A stretch of 64,000 nt of DNA from Bathymodiolus brooksi (GCA_963680875.1 OY804578.1:5270001-5334000); one strand, 5' to 3'; positions 1 to 12,078 are shown, numbered from the stretch's first letter. The notes: generated from the letters alone by a model not told the origin. A program made the numbers and translations.

Positions 1-1957
1 ACCAAGCTGAAATATTTGGCACAATCTCTGTATACATGACACCAAGCTATAATATATGACACAATCTCTGTAAACATGACATCAAGCTAAATATTTGAAA
101 CAATCTCTGTAAACATGACACCAAGCCATAAATATTTGACACAATCTTTGCATTCATGACACCAAGCTGTAATATTTGACACAATCTATGTAAGCATGAC
201 ACCAAGCTATAATATTTGACACAATCTCTGTATACATGACACCAAGCTATAATATTTGACACAATCTCTGTAAACATGACACCAAGCTATAATATTTGAC
301 ACAATCTCTGTCAACATGACACCAATCTATAATATTTGACACAATCTCTGTATACATGACACCAAGCTATAATATTTGACACAATCTCTGTAAACATGAT
401 ACCAAGTTATGATATCTGATACAATCTCTGTAAACATGACACCAAGCTATAATATTTGACACAATCTCTGTATACATGACACCAAGCTATAATATTTGAC
501 ACAATCTCTGTAAACATGACACCAAGCTATAATATTTGATACAATCTCTGTAAACATGACACCAAGCTGAAATATTTGGCGCAATCTCTGTATACATGAC
601 ACCAAGCTATAATATATGACACAATCTCTGTAAACATGACATCAAACTAAATATTTGAAACAATCTCTGTAAACATGACACCAAGCTATAAATATTTGAC
701 ACAATCTTTGCATTCATGACACCAAGCTGTAATATTTGACACAATCTATGTAAGCATGACACCAAGCTATAATATTTGACACAATCTCTGTATACATGAC
801 ACCAAGCTATAATATTTGACACAATCTCTGTAAACATGACACCAAGCTATAATATTTGACACAATCTCTGTCAACATGACACCAAGCTATAATATTTGAC
901 ACAATCTCTGTATACATGACACCAAGCTATAATATTTGACACAATCTCTGTAAACATGACACCAAGTTATGATATTTGATACAATCTCTGTAAACATGAC
1001 ACCAAGCTATAATATTTGACACAATCTCTGTATACATGACACCAAGCTATAATATTTGACACAATCTCTGTAAACATGACACCAAGCTATAATATTTGAT
1101 ACAATCTCTGTAAACATGACACCAAGCTGAAATATTTGGCACAATCTCTGCATACATGACACCAAGCTATAATATATGACACAATCTCTGTAAACATGAC
1201 ATCAAACTAAATATTTGAAACAATCTCTGTAAACATGACACCAAGCTATAAATATTTGACACAATCTTTGCATGCATGACACCAAGCTGTAATATTTGAC
1301 ATAATCTATGTAAACATGACACCAAGCTATAATATTTGACACAATCTCTGTATACATGACACCAAGCTATAATATATGACACAATCTCTGTAAGCATGAT
1401 ACCAAGCTATAATATTTGACACAATCTCTAAACATGACACCAAGCTATAATATTTGACACAGTCTGTAAACATGATACCAAGCTATGATATTTGATACAT
1501 TCTCTGTAAACATGACACCAAGCTATAATATTTGACACAATCTCTGTATACATGACACCAAGCTATAATATTTGACACAATCTCTGTAAACATGACACCA
1601 AGCTATGATATTTGATACAATCTCTGTAAACATGACACCAAGCTATCATATTTGACACAATCTCTGTATACATGACACCAAGCTATAATATTTGACACGA
1701 TCTCTGTAAACATGATACCAAGCTGAAATATTTGGCACAATCTCTGAATACATGACACCACGCTATAATATTTGACACAATCTCTGTAAACATGACACCA
1801 AGCTATAATATATGACACAATCTCTGTAAGCATGACACCAAGCCATAATATGTGATACAATCTCTATAAACATGACACCCATCTATATTATTTGACACAA
1901 TCTCTGTAAACATGACACCAAGCTATAATATTTGACACAATCTCTGTAAACATGAAA
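1..1957. repeat. 40-bp satellite with 560-bp higher-order repeat
   Basis: About 49 tandem copies of a 40-bp unit containing ACACAATCTCTGTAAACATG and ACACCAAGCTATAATATTTG. Variant units (for example CTTTGCATTCATG, and a unit one base shorter in part) recur every 14 units, giving a 560-bp higher-order period visible at 47, 607 and 1167. After about 1400 the higher-order register breaks down into more divergent units. The array starts before the window, so its full length is unknown. It lies immediately 5' of the terminal exon at 2123 and so is probably within the last intron of that gene. The reverse-strand open frames in it are by-products of the period and are not genes. Confidence 0.97.
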
Positions 1958-2122
1958 ATAGTAAACAATCTTTTATAGCTTGAATTATATTATATATCAA
2001 GCTGCCATATACATTTTTGTAAGAAGGAGACACACAGAAAGTACAGAGTAAGTAAACATAAGTTATATGTAATAAACTAATTTTTATTACATTTGAAAAT
2101 TATTTAATATTTTCTTTCACAG

Positions 2123-2259
2123 AAACTATGGAATGTCAAGGTGAGAACTGTCCATCAATTTCCGTCTACGAGAATGGATCACCTGTTAGTCGGCTGTCTT
2201 TCCTTACATTATTATTGGGTCTTTTTCTTTCTTCCATTATAAAAAAGTGTTTTAGATAA
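2123..2259 (+). CDS. Terminal exon of an upstream gene: C-terminal membrane anchor of a probable cell-surface protein
   Basis: A good acceptor (TTTTCTTTCACAG, ending 2122) opens a frame that runs to TAA at 2257-2259. If the preceding intron is phase 1 (as at Ig-domain ends), the first two bases complete a codon. The following 44 residues start TMECQGENCPSISVYENGS. Next comes a hydrophobic stretch, SRLSFLTLLLGLFLSSII, and the end is KKCFR. A polar spacer with small residues (Asn-Gly-Ser) followed by a C-terminal hydrophobic segment is the layout of a GPI-attachment signal. The basic KKCFR end would also suit a short single-pass anchor. Lachesin/IgLON proteins end this way, but no Ig domain is visible here because the rest of the gene lies upstream. 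A pseudo-donor at 2141 (AAG|GTGAGA) would leave only an 18-nt exon and is less likely. Confidence 0.62.
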
Positions 2260-2562
2260 ACACTTGGAGTTTCGTATCTGTCATGCAAGTCAGATAAAAA
2301 TTGCACTTTTTATATATTATAACTACGATTTTCCCATCGTCAAACAGGTTAAAATGCCGACTTTAGTAGTATTCCGTCAGAACAGTAGCTGCTGCTTCAT
2401 TTGTTTTAAGGTTTTCTCCACGCACATCTTTAATTTCTTTGCGGTAATCTCTTCTTCTGGTGTCGTTGCGAATCGTTTATTTGAAGCATCCATCTTTGCA
2501 TTTGTTTCAATACTGTACTGTCGGTCACAAGGTCACTGACCGTTATAATTAAAAGATTTCAC

Positions 2563-2805
2563 CATGACTATAGCCAATGCAAAGATCTCATTTGAGGTCA
2601 GTGTAGCTATAAATAAACTTCATTCATACCTACGGCTTACAACAGATTTGTTCCCATGACTATAGCCAATGAAAAGATCTCATTTGATGTCAGTGTAGCT
2701 ATAAATAAACTTCATTCATAACTACGGTCCTACAACAGATTTGCTGTATACACATCGGCTATTAAAATGCCGACTATAGCCAATGAAAAGATCGGATTTG
2801 AGGTC
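2563..2805 (+). repeat. Tandem repeat (about 93 bp, 2.4 copies) in the probable 3' UTR
   Basis: Two near-identical copies (2563-2655 and 2656-2748) begin CATGACTATAGCCAATG and contain GATCTCATTTGA and TCAGTGTAGCTATAAATAAA. A third, partial copy lies at about 2769-2805. Each full copy carries an AATAAA (2612-2617 and 2703-2708), so the duplication also duplicates a potential polyadenylation signal for the terminal exon 300-450 bp upstream. Whether either is used cannot be told from sequence. Confidence 0.8.
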
Positions 2806-3120
2806 AAATTCGTACAAAAACATTCTTAAGAGAATTCATTAAAGAATATATGTACATTATTATTTGAATTTGGAGAATTTTACAATGCTCATTGTAAAAC
2901 TTGTTACATTGTATAATGCATAACACTTTATATAATTGTCTATACCTGATACATATGTAAATTCTGTGTACAATAATGTGTATATTTCATTTGTATTATA
3001 AATCATTGTGTGCCATATACTGTATATACATTTTCACAAATCAAAATCATTATTTCTTCTTTAAATTTGTTTTAATGTTATAAAACGAAGCAATACTTTA
3101 TTATAACATTTACTGTATGT
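2806..3120. other. AT-rich intergenic sequence, nothing recognised
   Basis: Short palindromic AT runs only. No open frame, splice signals or repeat family recognised. Confidence 0.5.
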
Positions 3121-3343
3121 TCAACTACCTGCGCAATCAGTACCTATCACCACTAATGTTGCGAGTTCAAATCCCGTTCAGGCGAGGTGTACTTAATATA
3201 ACATTATGTGATAAAGTTTGTCAGTGACTTTCGGCAGGTTGGTGGTTTTCTCGGGGCATTCCGATTTCCTCCACCAATAAAACTGACCGCCACGATATAA
3301 CTGACATATGGTTGAATGTGGCGTTAAACACCATAAGCCAACC
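3121..3343 (+). mobile_element. tRNA-derived SINE, family 1, diverged copy
   Basis: The head has a B-box-like GAGTTCAAATCCC near 3163. The body reads GGTGGTTTTCTCGGGGCATT, then TTCCTCCACCAATAAAACTG, then CGCCACGATATAACTGACAT and GTGGCGTTAAACACC. The same body occurs at 11166-11445 (minus), 21951-22190 and 61634-61879. This copy has a degenerate A box and is the most diverged of the four. It matches the general plan of mollusc tRNA-SINEs with a conserved central domain; I do not assign a named family. Confidence 0.8.
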
Positions 3344-4150
3344 TTACTGTATTTTCAAACTAAATGTCAATAATAATGTTCTAAAACCTACTGCCGGATT
3401 CAATAATTAACCTATTCTTCTTTTTTATAATCTTATGTGTGAAAATACTCCATATACATTTTGTAGCAATAAAAATACACAACACTGAAATTACACCTTT
3501 TTTTTTAACTTTGTTTCCTGGATAAGGCAGACAACAGTGTGTGGATAATCTACAAATTGGTGTTAAAATTACAGAAAATTATTTATCCATTTGATTGTTT
3601 GTAATGATAATTTTTCAATTTATTCATCATTTTTTAAGAAATATTTCATGTCAATTAAACCTGTATGTTTACATTTGGAAACATGATCGTAACCAGGGGT
3701 CATGCCTTGCCTTTTGGGTAATGAATGACTTATCAAACAGTAAACACCAGGTCAATCCAGTGTCTTGTTAACTCGAATAATACTGTGCCCTCTATCGGCA
3801 TTATATAATATAGCAAAGCGTAATATAACGACTGGATTATTCGGGTTAGTGTCTTGTCAGATTAAATGTTTAGAACAAATACATAAGTGATTATAATGGA
3901 GGGAGAACATTAAAGTTATTTTTGATTTTCATTTAAGTTCACATTGTACAAATAATGTTTAATATTTTTAGATTATTTTTGTATTTTAACATTTATACCT
4001 TGTTCTAACCTTCAAATGTGGAAAATAGGAAACTACCATGAGTTATTTCCCTTGTATTTTTCTATAATTAATACTTTTTTTCTAATTACATATTTTATAA
4101 TATGAATTGAACACAATTAGTGTACACATGTTTTACTAAACAAATAATAT
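3344..4150. other. AT-rich intergenic sequence, nothing recognised
   Basis: No convincing coding frame or repeat. A stretch of moderate complexity at 3690-3850 shows no motif I can name. Confidence 0.5.
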
Positions 4151-4294
4151 ACGATTACTGCACTTGAACGAGATCAATATGGGGTTTTATGGAGCAGAGT
4201 ACAACAATATTGAACGAGGCGAATGCCGAGTTCAATATTGTTGTACTCTGCTCCATAAAACCTCATATTGATTAAGTTCAAGTGTAGTAATTGT
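4151..4294. repeat. Long near-perfect hairpin (64-bp arms)
   Basis: Left arm 4151-4215 and right arm 4230-4294 are reverse complements with few mismatches (both contain GGAGCAGAGTACAACAATAT or its complement). The 14-nt loop has a small nested GGC/GCC stem. The structure could be a foldback MITE. It directly abuts the TIR-bounded element that follows. Confidence 0.9.
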
Positions 4295-4757
4295 TTTATT
4301 ACATACGGCTCTATGTTACTCTCAATTTTGAAATTTTATGAAAACTATGAAATTTTTGAAACTTTTTGAAAATTTTATCATTTTGAAATTTTTTGAAATA
4401 GTATGAAATTTTTGAAAGTTTTGAAATTTTATGAAAATTTGAATTTAAAAAAAAAATGAAATTTAAAATTTTTCTTTTTTTTAATTTTATGATTTTCAAT
4501 TTTTTTGAAAATTTTCTAATTTTATGAAATTTTCTAACATATTGATTAGCAAAAAGCAATTTCTGTGCAATAAAAAACCATATTGCACTCTCGTGCCACG
4601 TAATTTCATTCATTGATTTTGCACGAGAGTGCAATATGATTATTTATTGCACAGAAATTGCTTTTTGCTAACCAATATGTTAGAAAATGGAATGTCACGT
4701 GTATTGCTTCTGGCCAATAGAAAAACAGTAAAATAGAGCCTTATGTAATAATAACAA
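4291..4757. mobile_element. TIR-bounded nonautonomous element with an internal hairpin
   Basis: The left end reads TTATTACATACGGCTCTATG. The right end, reverse-complemented, reads TTATTACATAAGGCTCTATT, giving terminal inverted repeats of about 25-30 bp. Inside, 4320-4528 is an A/T-rich run of GAAATTTT-like words. Within 4529-4688 there is a second long hairpin with arms of about 68 bp and a 24-nt loop (TTGCACTCTCGTG stem). No transposase frame is present, so it is a MITE-like passenger. The superfamily is not evident and no clear target duplication was found. Confidence 0.65.
4529..4688. repeat. Internal long hairpin (about 68-bp arms, 24-nt loop)
   Basis: Arms 4529-4596 and 4621-4688 pair almost throughout, for example GCAAAAAGCAATTTCTGTGC with its complement. 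RNA from either strand would form a stable double-stranded stem. Confidence 0.9.
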
Positions 4758-5964
4758 ATATATGTTTCTTACCACTGTACAAATATCCTTGGTCTATATC
4801 TTATCTATATCGTCTTGGTCTACATTTGACATCCATGTTCTACTTTTGACTTGTTGACCTGAATTGTTCCTATCTATGACCTGATTTCATTTTAGATTTA
4901 CCTATCCTCCATCAACCTATAATTTTGACCATAAATTTAAATTCTGAATAATATTAAGCTACAAAGTACACTTTATCATACAATTGTACATTTCTTCATT
5001 TAAATCTACAAAAAATAATTGCATCCTACAAAAAAAGAAATATTGCTTGACAATTTTTATTTTAATTGAATGAAGATATTTCATGTTATAATGGTAACTA
5101 AGCTGTACTATGGAAGGAGGAAAACATATAAAATAAATGTCAGGAAAAATTGTACATAATTTGTTATCTATATACTTCATATTCCATATACAATCATATT
5201 TGTAACCTTGGTATATTTTTTATACATATTTTATAATCGTGGTATAATTGTGTACTGTATACATCCAGTGTAATTAAATTTTTATTATGTTAGAATGCTC
5301 CTTTTTTTAATTATACATGTACATAGTTATGTATGAGCGGCAGATCTGTTGAAGTGTGCATGCTCTCAAGTGGAATCTCTTTCTCAACTTTTTATTTTTT
5401 TTACAACTTTTCGTACAATATTTTGGTATAAATTTTTATCATAACTGATATTATAAACTTATTCTCATCTCTGTAAGTAGATATACTCTTACAAGTTATA
5501 TTTTATTTGATATACTCAAAATTGCATAATATATGATGTTAAGCATGTTGTCATGGATACCGGTATTGGTGTTTGTACATGTATATCTACTAAGTTCTTT
5601 GAATATTCATAACTTTTAATTGATACATATTACATTTGATAGGATTAATAATTTATGTGTATTACTTTTACTGTGAATTCATTTAAATTCATGGATGCAA
5701 ATTTTCTAGGTTTTGGAGAAAAATTGTATTTTCGTGGAGACGTAAATTTGTGGATCTTCTGCTATTGTCAGTACATATATATGGGGACAGGTATTTGTTG
5801 AATTCTTAATTTCCTACTTTGATCTACTATCCAGGAATAATAATGACTAGACAGTATTAGTGTTTGTATTTTAAGTAGTATTCCTAATCCTAATACAAGT
5901 TATAGTTTGTACTAACAGAGCTTTTAGTTCTGTTTGTTTTTTCCTAAGTGTAAGTCATTGATAC
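4758..5964. other. AT-rich intergenic sequence, nothing recognised
   Basis: Many short stop-containing frames. No conserved protein words, TIRs or arrays seen. Confidence 0.5.
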
Positions 5965-6380
5965 CTTTAACAAAGTACTGTGCTTTACTGGATTCTTTAA
6001 CAAAGTACTGTGTATTACTGAATTCTTTAACAAAGTACTGTGTTTTACTGAATTCTTTAACAAAGTACTGTGTTTTACTGGATTCTTTAACAAGTACTGT
6101 GTTTTACTGAATTCTTTAACAAAGTACTGTGTTTTACTGGATTCTTTAACAAAGTACTGTGTTTTACCGAATTATTTAACAAAGTACTGTGTTTTACTGG
6201 ATTCTTTAACAAAGTACTGTGTTTTACCGAATTATTTAACAAAGTACTGTGTTTTACTGGATTCTTTAACAAAGTACTGTGTTTTACTGGATTCTTTAAC
6301 AAAGTACTGTGTTTTACCGAATTATTTAACAAAGTACTGTGTTTTACTGGATTCTTTAACAAAGTACTGTGTTTTACTGG
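5965..6380. repeat. 30-bp tandem repeat, about 14 copies
   Basis: The unit is TTTAACAAAGTACTGTGTTT followed by TACTGGATTC. Variants alternate the ends ACTGGATTC, ACTGAATTC and ACCGAATTA, giving a weak 60-bp sub-period in the centre. Because 30 is divisible by 3, one reverse frame stays open through the array. This is a by-product and not a gene. Confidence 0.97.
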
Positions 6381-6386
6381 AATGTA

Positions 6387-7035
6387 GGCCAAGCAAATTG
6401 TATTTTAAAATACTTTGAAAATATTCAGATTCCACCATTTTCTAGAAAATGGCCGATTTTACCGGGAAAATACATGCAAGTGCTCTCCATTAGTCACAAA
6501 ATGGCAGATTATTTTGCATTTCCACTGCTGCTTTAATAACAAATATACCCCTTACTTCTTGGGGTAATGAAATGAAATTCACAGAGAAGATAGAAAAAGA
6601 ATTAATTTAACGGCAATAATCAAAATTTATAGCATAAATTGAGCAGAGAATTAAATTAAACCAGACAGAAAAATGAGATTTTCTGGGTAAAAAAAACCTG
6701 TCATTATTACAAATAGCATCAACAAAACTGTATTGTTACCACTCTGGGATAATAAATGTGATTAAAATAAATTGAAATCAGTCATTAATTGTTTTACCAA
6801 AATATGCTGGTCTAATAGATTGTAGGCAAAAGCAAAACACCAAATTCACTGGATTAAATACTTTTTATGTGGGTAAGCAAGTTTAATATTTGCATCAAAT
6901 AATTAATTTTTAATACTTCAATTTCAAACTATTTAAAAAAAACATCTTTTGAAATTTTTCAGACAAATCAATTACACTGAAAAAGCTAAAATACTGTACT
7001 TTCTTAATCTGGTTTACTTTTAAGTTTGGTTGGCC
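6387..7035. mobile_element. 649-bp MITE-like element with TA target duplication
   Basis: The ends are GGCCAAGCAAATT at the left and AGTTTGGTTGGCC at the right, mutually inverted with 2 mismatches. A TA dinucleotide lies on each side (6385-6386 and 7036-7037). TA duplication fits Tc1/mariner-type insertion, though TA alone is weak evidence. There is no coding frame inside. The left end sits exactly at the edge of the 30-bp array. Confidence 0.6.
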
Positions 7036-7643
7036 TATGACAAAATCGTGTGCTTTATTGAACTTTGACCGGCTTTATGTGACGTCATACGACGCCATTT
7101 GGAAAAAGGGTGTGTAAACAAATATGGGTCAGTATGTAATTATTATCGATCTTTTTTCCATGGAACTTTACACATGTGAGCAAGAATAGATGAGGAACAT
7201 AATTAAAAAGAAAAAAATGTTTACTTTTCAAACATGAAAAAAATAATCAAACATTATCCAATGACTGACCGACTTATTGTCAGAGGAGGATATATATATA
7301 TATATATATATAGGTAAAACTCATTAAAGTGGAAAAATAGTTTTACTCTAATAAGGTCATATATTATGGTACAGTTAATTAAGTTTTTACCTAAAAAAAA
7401 TAGGTTTGCCCTATCCAAAAAATAGTTCTATTCCAAAGTATGTGGTCTGTCTGACTGTCTTCACCCATTTAATCAGAATTACTCAAGAGATAGAATTATA
7501 ATTTGTATAACAAGGAAGTATATAATAAAATAACAATTACCTAACAAAAGATAAGTTATTTATAGTAACACAACAACAGATAAGCTACTTATAGTAACAC
7601 ATCAATATTATTTTTTTGTGCATTGTTAAAATCAAAAACAAAA
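7036..7643. other. Non-coding spacer with a TA microsatellite at 7290-7312
   Basis: Contains a short TA run and two imperfect direct copies of AGATAAG(T/C)TA with TATAGTAACACA at about 7550-7600. Otherwise nothing is recognised. Confidence 0.6.
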
Positions 7644-8680
7644 TGCTACACTGTGAGAACAATTCTAAAATCTTATAGAAAAATACTACACTGAGAACAA
7701 TTCTAAAATCTTATAGAAAAATACTACACTGAGAACAATTCTAAAATCTTATAGAAAAATACTACACTGTGAGAACCATTCTAAAATCTTATAGAAAAAT
7801 ACTACACTGTGAGAACAATTCTAAAATCTTATAGAAAAATACTACACTGTGAGAACAATTCTAAAATCTTATAGAAAAATACTACACTGTGAGAACAATT
7901 CTAAAATCTTATAGAAAAATACTACACTGTGAGAACAATTCTAAAATCTTATAGAAAAATACTACACTGTCAGAACAATTCTAAAATCTTATAGAAAAAT
8001 ACTACACTGTCAGAACAATTCTAAAATCTTATAGCAAAATACTACACTGTCAGAACAATTCTAAAATGTTATAGAAAAATACTACACTGTGACAACAATT
8101 CTAAAATCTTATAGAAAAATACTAGACTGAGAGAACAATTCTAAAATCCTATAGAAAAATACTAGACTGTGAGAACAATTCTAAAATCTTATAGAAAAAT
8201 ACTACACTGTGAGAACAATTCTAAAATCTTATAGAAAAATACTACACTGTGAGAACAATTCTAAAATCTTATAGAGAAATACTACACTGTCAGAACAATT
8301 CTAAAATCTTATAGCAAAATACTACACTGTCAGAACAATTCTAAAATCCTATAGAGAAATACTACACTGTGAGAACAATTCTAAAATCTTATAGAAAAAT
8401 ACTACACTGTGAGAACAATTCTAAAATCCTATAGAAAAATACTGCACTGTCAGAACAATTCTAAAATCTTATAGAAAAATACTACACTGTGAGAACAATT
8501 CTAAAATCTTATAGAAAAATACTACACTGTCAGAACAATTCTAAAATCCTATAGAGAAATACTACACTGTCAGAACAATTCTAAAATCTTATAGAAAAAT
8601 ACTACACTGTGAGAACAATTCTAAAATCTTATAGAAAAATACTACACTGTTAGAACATTCAAACATCTTATAGCAAAATC
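7644..8680. repeat. 40-bp tandem repeat, about 26 copies
   Basis: The unit is ACTACACTGTGAGAACAATT followed by CTAAAATCTTATAGAAAAAT. The first three units lack two bases (CTGAGAAC). Position-specific variants (GTGAG, GTCAG, ATCCT) are shuffled along the array, as expected from unequal exchange. It is unrelated in sequence to the other 40-bp array at the start of the window. Confidence 0.97.
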
Positions 8681-8718
8681 GTAGAAACACAGCCAATGAA
8701 TTTAATCTGCTTGAATCC

Positions 8719-8871
8719 AGGACTGGGTTGTACAAACCTCAATTATATGTAAGTGTCAATTTAAACTTAATTGACACTTTATTAAATTTGCTTGAAATGT
8801 ACATGAAATTAATTTACACTTAAGGTTTAATTTATATTTAAATTTAATTCAGGTTTGTACAACCCAGTCCT
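8719..8871. mobile_element. 153-bp MITE with perfect 21-bp terminal inverted repeats
   Basis: Starts AGGACTGGGTTGTACAAACC and ends with the exact complement. A nested perfect 11-bp stem lies at 8751-8779 (AAGTGTCAATT). No clear target duplication is visible beside the ends. Confidence 0.85.
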
Positions 8872-9770
8872 AATATGACGTCATGTCAGAGTTTTGACCA
8901 ATGAGACGTCATTAATAATTGATCTTTTTTCTGTGTATTGAATGATTTGTATGTTTTGAGTGCTTTAATGAGTATTATAAATAATTATGTGATAACAGTA
9001 GTTTTTATAGACATTAGTTGTCAAGATGTAACTATAGTAGGTAACAATGGTCTAATGTAGTCCGTAACAGTAGGGAGATAGACATGGAGTGTTTTATTAT
9101 ATATGAAGGTTTCCCTTACAGATAATCTTACTGTTAATGTCACAGAAGATATATGTTAACTGGACACACACTGTACCAAGTCTGTATGGTTGAGGGGTGG
9201 TCAGTTTCTGTGTGGATGTTCATCTCGTGAGATTAAACAAGGTTCACTTAACTGAGGTTGATTTTCATTGTGGACTGAGAACTTTCACAGCATTTTTTAA
9301 CAATTATAGATCCCTGCATTGGGAACGATTTGGAAGACCCTGATGTCCTTGTGTTGGTTAATGTCCTAGATGTATTAAGTTGCTGGGTTGTTATCTTGTC
9401 AGTTATAAAGAGAGAATGTATTTACTGAAATGATGTAATACAACTCTAGACAGTACTACCTACTATTTATATAATTATTTGTACACATAGAATCTTACTA
9501 ATTAATATTTAGATTTGTTTTTATTGTGAAAATACTGGTTAAACTCCTAAACGTATTGAGATTTACTTGATAATATTTTAAAGAAATACTTAAAATGTAT
9601 GTTCAGATTATTTGCTGAGATTGATTAATCAGACATAATAGATTTGTCACAGAAACGTTTACTCAACATTTATCTTTTTTCTATTTATATTATTTTTTCT
9701 GAATAAAGGTGTACAAAGTATACAAAGCTACATACTTCTTATGTCTACACTGTCATACTAATCTGTAATG
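8872..9770. other. Intergenic sequence, nothing recognised
   Basis: No coding frame, array or inverted repeat of note. Confidence 0.5.
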
Positions 9771-9990
9771 GTTTGGTGTGCTCGTCTCTCAAGTGGTGTA
9801 ATGGTTTTGGTGTTCTTATCATGAGTGCTGACTTGATCGTGAGTCATTCAAACCAACGACTATATAACAGTGATGTGTGTTGCTTCTCTGCTAAGTACAC
9901 AGTATACAGGAGTAAGAGCAAAGACTGGCTCAGAATCAGGTTCATGTGTCTGAGTGGAGTTACATGTCTACATGTGGACAGTTGCATATG
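9771..9990 (+). mobile_element. tRNA-derived SINE, family 2, diverged copy
   Basis: The body words GTTGCTTCTCTGCTAAG, AGAGCAAAGACTGGCTC, AATCAGGTTCATGTGTCTGA and GTGGAG match the better copy at 19192-19400. The tRNA-like head is partly duplicated and degenerate: GTAATGGTTTGGTG is followed by GTAATGGTTTTGGTG. Confidence 0.75.
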
Positions 9991-11165
9991 TTAATTTCAA
10001 TTAAAGAAGACTTAGTAATGATATAGAAAAGTATTAATTTATTAAAAAATTTGAAAAATCCAATGTGATAGCACTATGAAAATCCAACTATGGACATCTG
10101 TCTAGTACAAAGAGGACATCATCATCTCATTAATATGTTATTTGTTCTGGCCATGATATAACTGAAAAATTGACCATTTGTTCATCAGTTTTTCCTGTCA
10201 TAATAAAGTTTACTTTATTGTCACATAACAGTTGTAGAAAAAAAGAAAAGTTTGAAGATAGCAAAGGTGTAATCAGAAGAATATACAATACAATGACAAA
10301 ATGATCTATAAAACACAATGGTCGACAAAACAGTACACAAAAGGCAAATGATTGAGCAACACAAACCCCAATTAAAACAACAGGGATGGCCTCTGGTGCT
10401 TCACTAGAGTAGCCCATGTCATACTCTAATTAAATCTCCAGTGAGAAGTCATGGAAAAGAAAATAAGGATGAGAATTGTTACTATGACGAATGGAAAACA
10501 GATATTTCCTAATAGTTAAACAAATAATGATGACTTCAGCTTAATTACTAGAAACCCTTGGTTCAGTAGCTTCCTTGCAATTGCTAGCACCAACCCTTTA
10601 TCAGGGAAATCATCATATGAACCATAACTTTTAGAATATCATCAAGTGAGATATGCAATATACTCCATAAGCAGGTACTGATGGAATGTTTCTTCATACA
10701 AATGGAAAGTTCAACAGTTGCAAGAAAAGTTTAAAAATACCACGGGGTAATGCAGAAGCTATAAATGGAACAGACAATACAATAATCAAAAGAAAAAAAG
10801 ACAAAAGATCTAGCAACATGACCTTGCTAAACACAAGGGTGAACTCGTGTGCCGGAATGGTAAACAGTTGCTGCTCCACTGGTGGTATCCGTCGTGTTTC
10901 TCTTGTTACAAATCCGGTGATATATCATTGTGAGAAAAAGACCGGATTGTGACTACAACAAACGGGACATAAGGTGTTCTTCTGTCTACTCTTCGTGATA
11001 AAGTACACTTCATTGCTATCAGTTTCACGTTTTCCTTTAGCTTATCCTGTGATAAAATATCCTTTATTTACTATATAACAGTTGAAAGTAGTTCTTCAGC
11101 ACATGCTGTCATAAAGTACCCTTCATATGCGCGGATCCAGTTTTGGGGATTTTGGGTGTTTAATG
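9991..11165. other. Non-coding region with diverged internal repeats
   Basis: Related words recur: CCTGTCATAATAAAGTTTAC (about 10195), TGATAAAGTACACTTCAT (about 10998), CCTGTGATAAAATATCCTTT (about 11046) and TGTCATAAAGTACCCTTCAT (about 11106). AACAGTTG follows two of them. Hydrophobic reverse frames at 10130-10417 and 10694-10879 have no recognisable family and are not called as genes. Confidence 0.45.
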
Positions 11166-11445
11166 ATATTGATTGATTGATTTTTTTTATGTTTAGCGCC
11201 ACATTCAGCAATATTTCAGCTATATCATGGCGACCAGTTTTAGTGGTGGAAGAAGCCGGAGTACCCGGAGAGAACCACCGACCATGAGCAAGCAACTGGT
11301 AAACTTTATCACTTGCGGCTGCGAGTCGAATGCACCCTTTTTTGTAATTTACAAAGCCGGGCGCGAACGCACGTCGTATTGGTCATCGGCTTGTATGAGT
11401 TGTTAGGTGCTCCAACTACCTAACTCATTGAGCCACCTTGGGTGC
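11166..11445 (-). mobile_element. tRNA-derived SINE, family 1, near full-length
   Basis: Read on the minus strand, it begins with the tRNA-like head GGTGGCTCAATGAGTTAGGT (A-box shape). A B-box region (GTTCGCGCCCGGC) follows, then TTTGTAAATTACAAA. The body is GGTGGTTCTCTCCGGGTACT, CTTCCACCACTAAAACTGGT and CGCCATGATATAGCTGAAAT, ending TGTGGCGCTAAACAT. It ends in an A/T-rich tail next to TGATTGATTGA. This is the best copy of the family in the window. Confidence 0.88.
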
Positions 11446-11689
11446 TTAATGATGAAGATCTGTGGTTTACAGATGTTTGAGAAACAATTAGTATTCTGAT
11501 AAATTAATGGTGAATACCATATCATGAAAAGAAAGTTTAAACAGTGGCGGTCAATAATGTCACCAATATCAACAAAATGAACAATCACCTCTCACAGAGG
11601 CGTAGCTGCATATACGTTGTAAAAAAATTAGGAAATAAAATTTAAAATAATAATATTTTTATTGCTACTTTTAACAGTCTAATTAAACG
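11446..11689. other. Spacer holding a possible hAT terminus
   Basis: CAGAGGCGTAGCTGC at 11594 has the CAG...GCGTAGC form seen at ends of hAT elements. It lies 100 bp before transposase-like sequence. A partner terminus beyond 13809 was not found. Confidence 0.35.
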
Positions 11690-12078
11690 ACAGTACGAAT
11701 CGGTTTGGGATGAGTTGTATCAGTCAACACTTACCTTAGCCAATTCATTTGATATATCTGATGTGGTGGACACACTATTAGAGTCAATCACACCGCGGAA
11801 GTGCCAAAACTGTATTGGCGAATTTCTTTCTACTTTCCTTTGTTGGATCATTTGATTACAGAGCTTGAATCACGTCTCCTTACTTCGGCAAACCGCTTCC
11901 ATGCACAACATCTACTGCCCCGTGCTGTCGACAAAATAACTAATGATTTTGTCGCTTCAATATACGAGGCATACCAGGCTGACATTGACTTGTCATTAGA
12001 GGATTTCAGGTGAGAAGTTGCCAAATGGCGAACCAGCTGGGCCATTACAAAAGGTAATTATTTGTAGACACTTTGTAC

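Noticed and set aside
47..1860. Reverse-strand frames of 76-85 codons
   Set aside because: By-products of the 40-bp satellite, repeating at its 560-bp period.
2264..2539. 91-codon forward frame after the terminal exon
   Set aside because: Starts just after the TAA of the terminal exon, shows no domain, and is probably 3' UTR.
4311..4634. 107-codon reverse frame rich in Lys/Phe/Ile
   Set aside because: Runs through A/T-rich filler and a hairpin of a MITE. Composition is that of the repeat.
10130..10879. Hydrophobic reverse frames that might be membrane protein exons
   Set aside because: No family motif or splice sites could be supported. The region contains diverged non-coding repeats.
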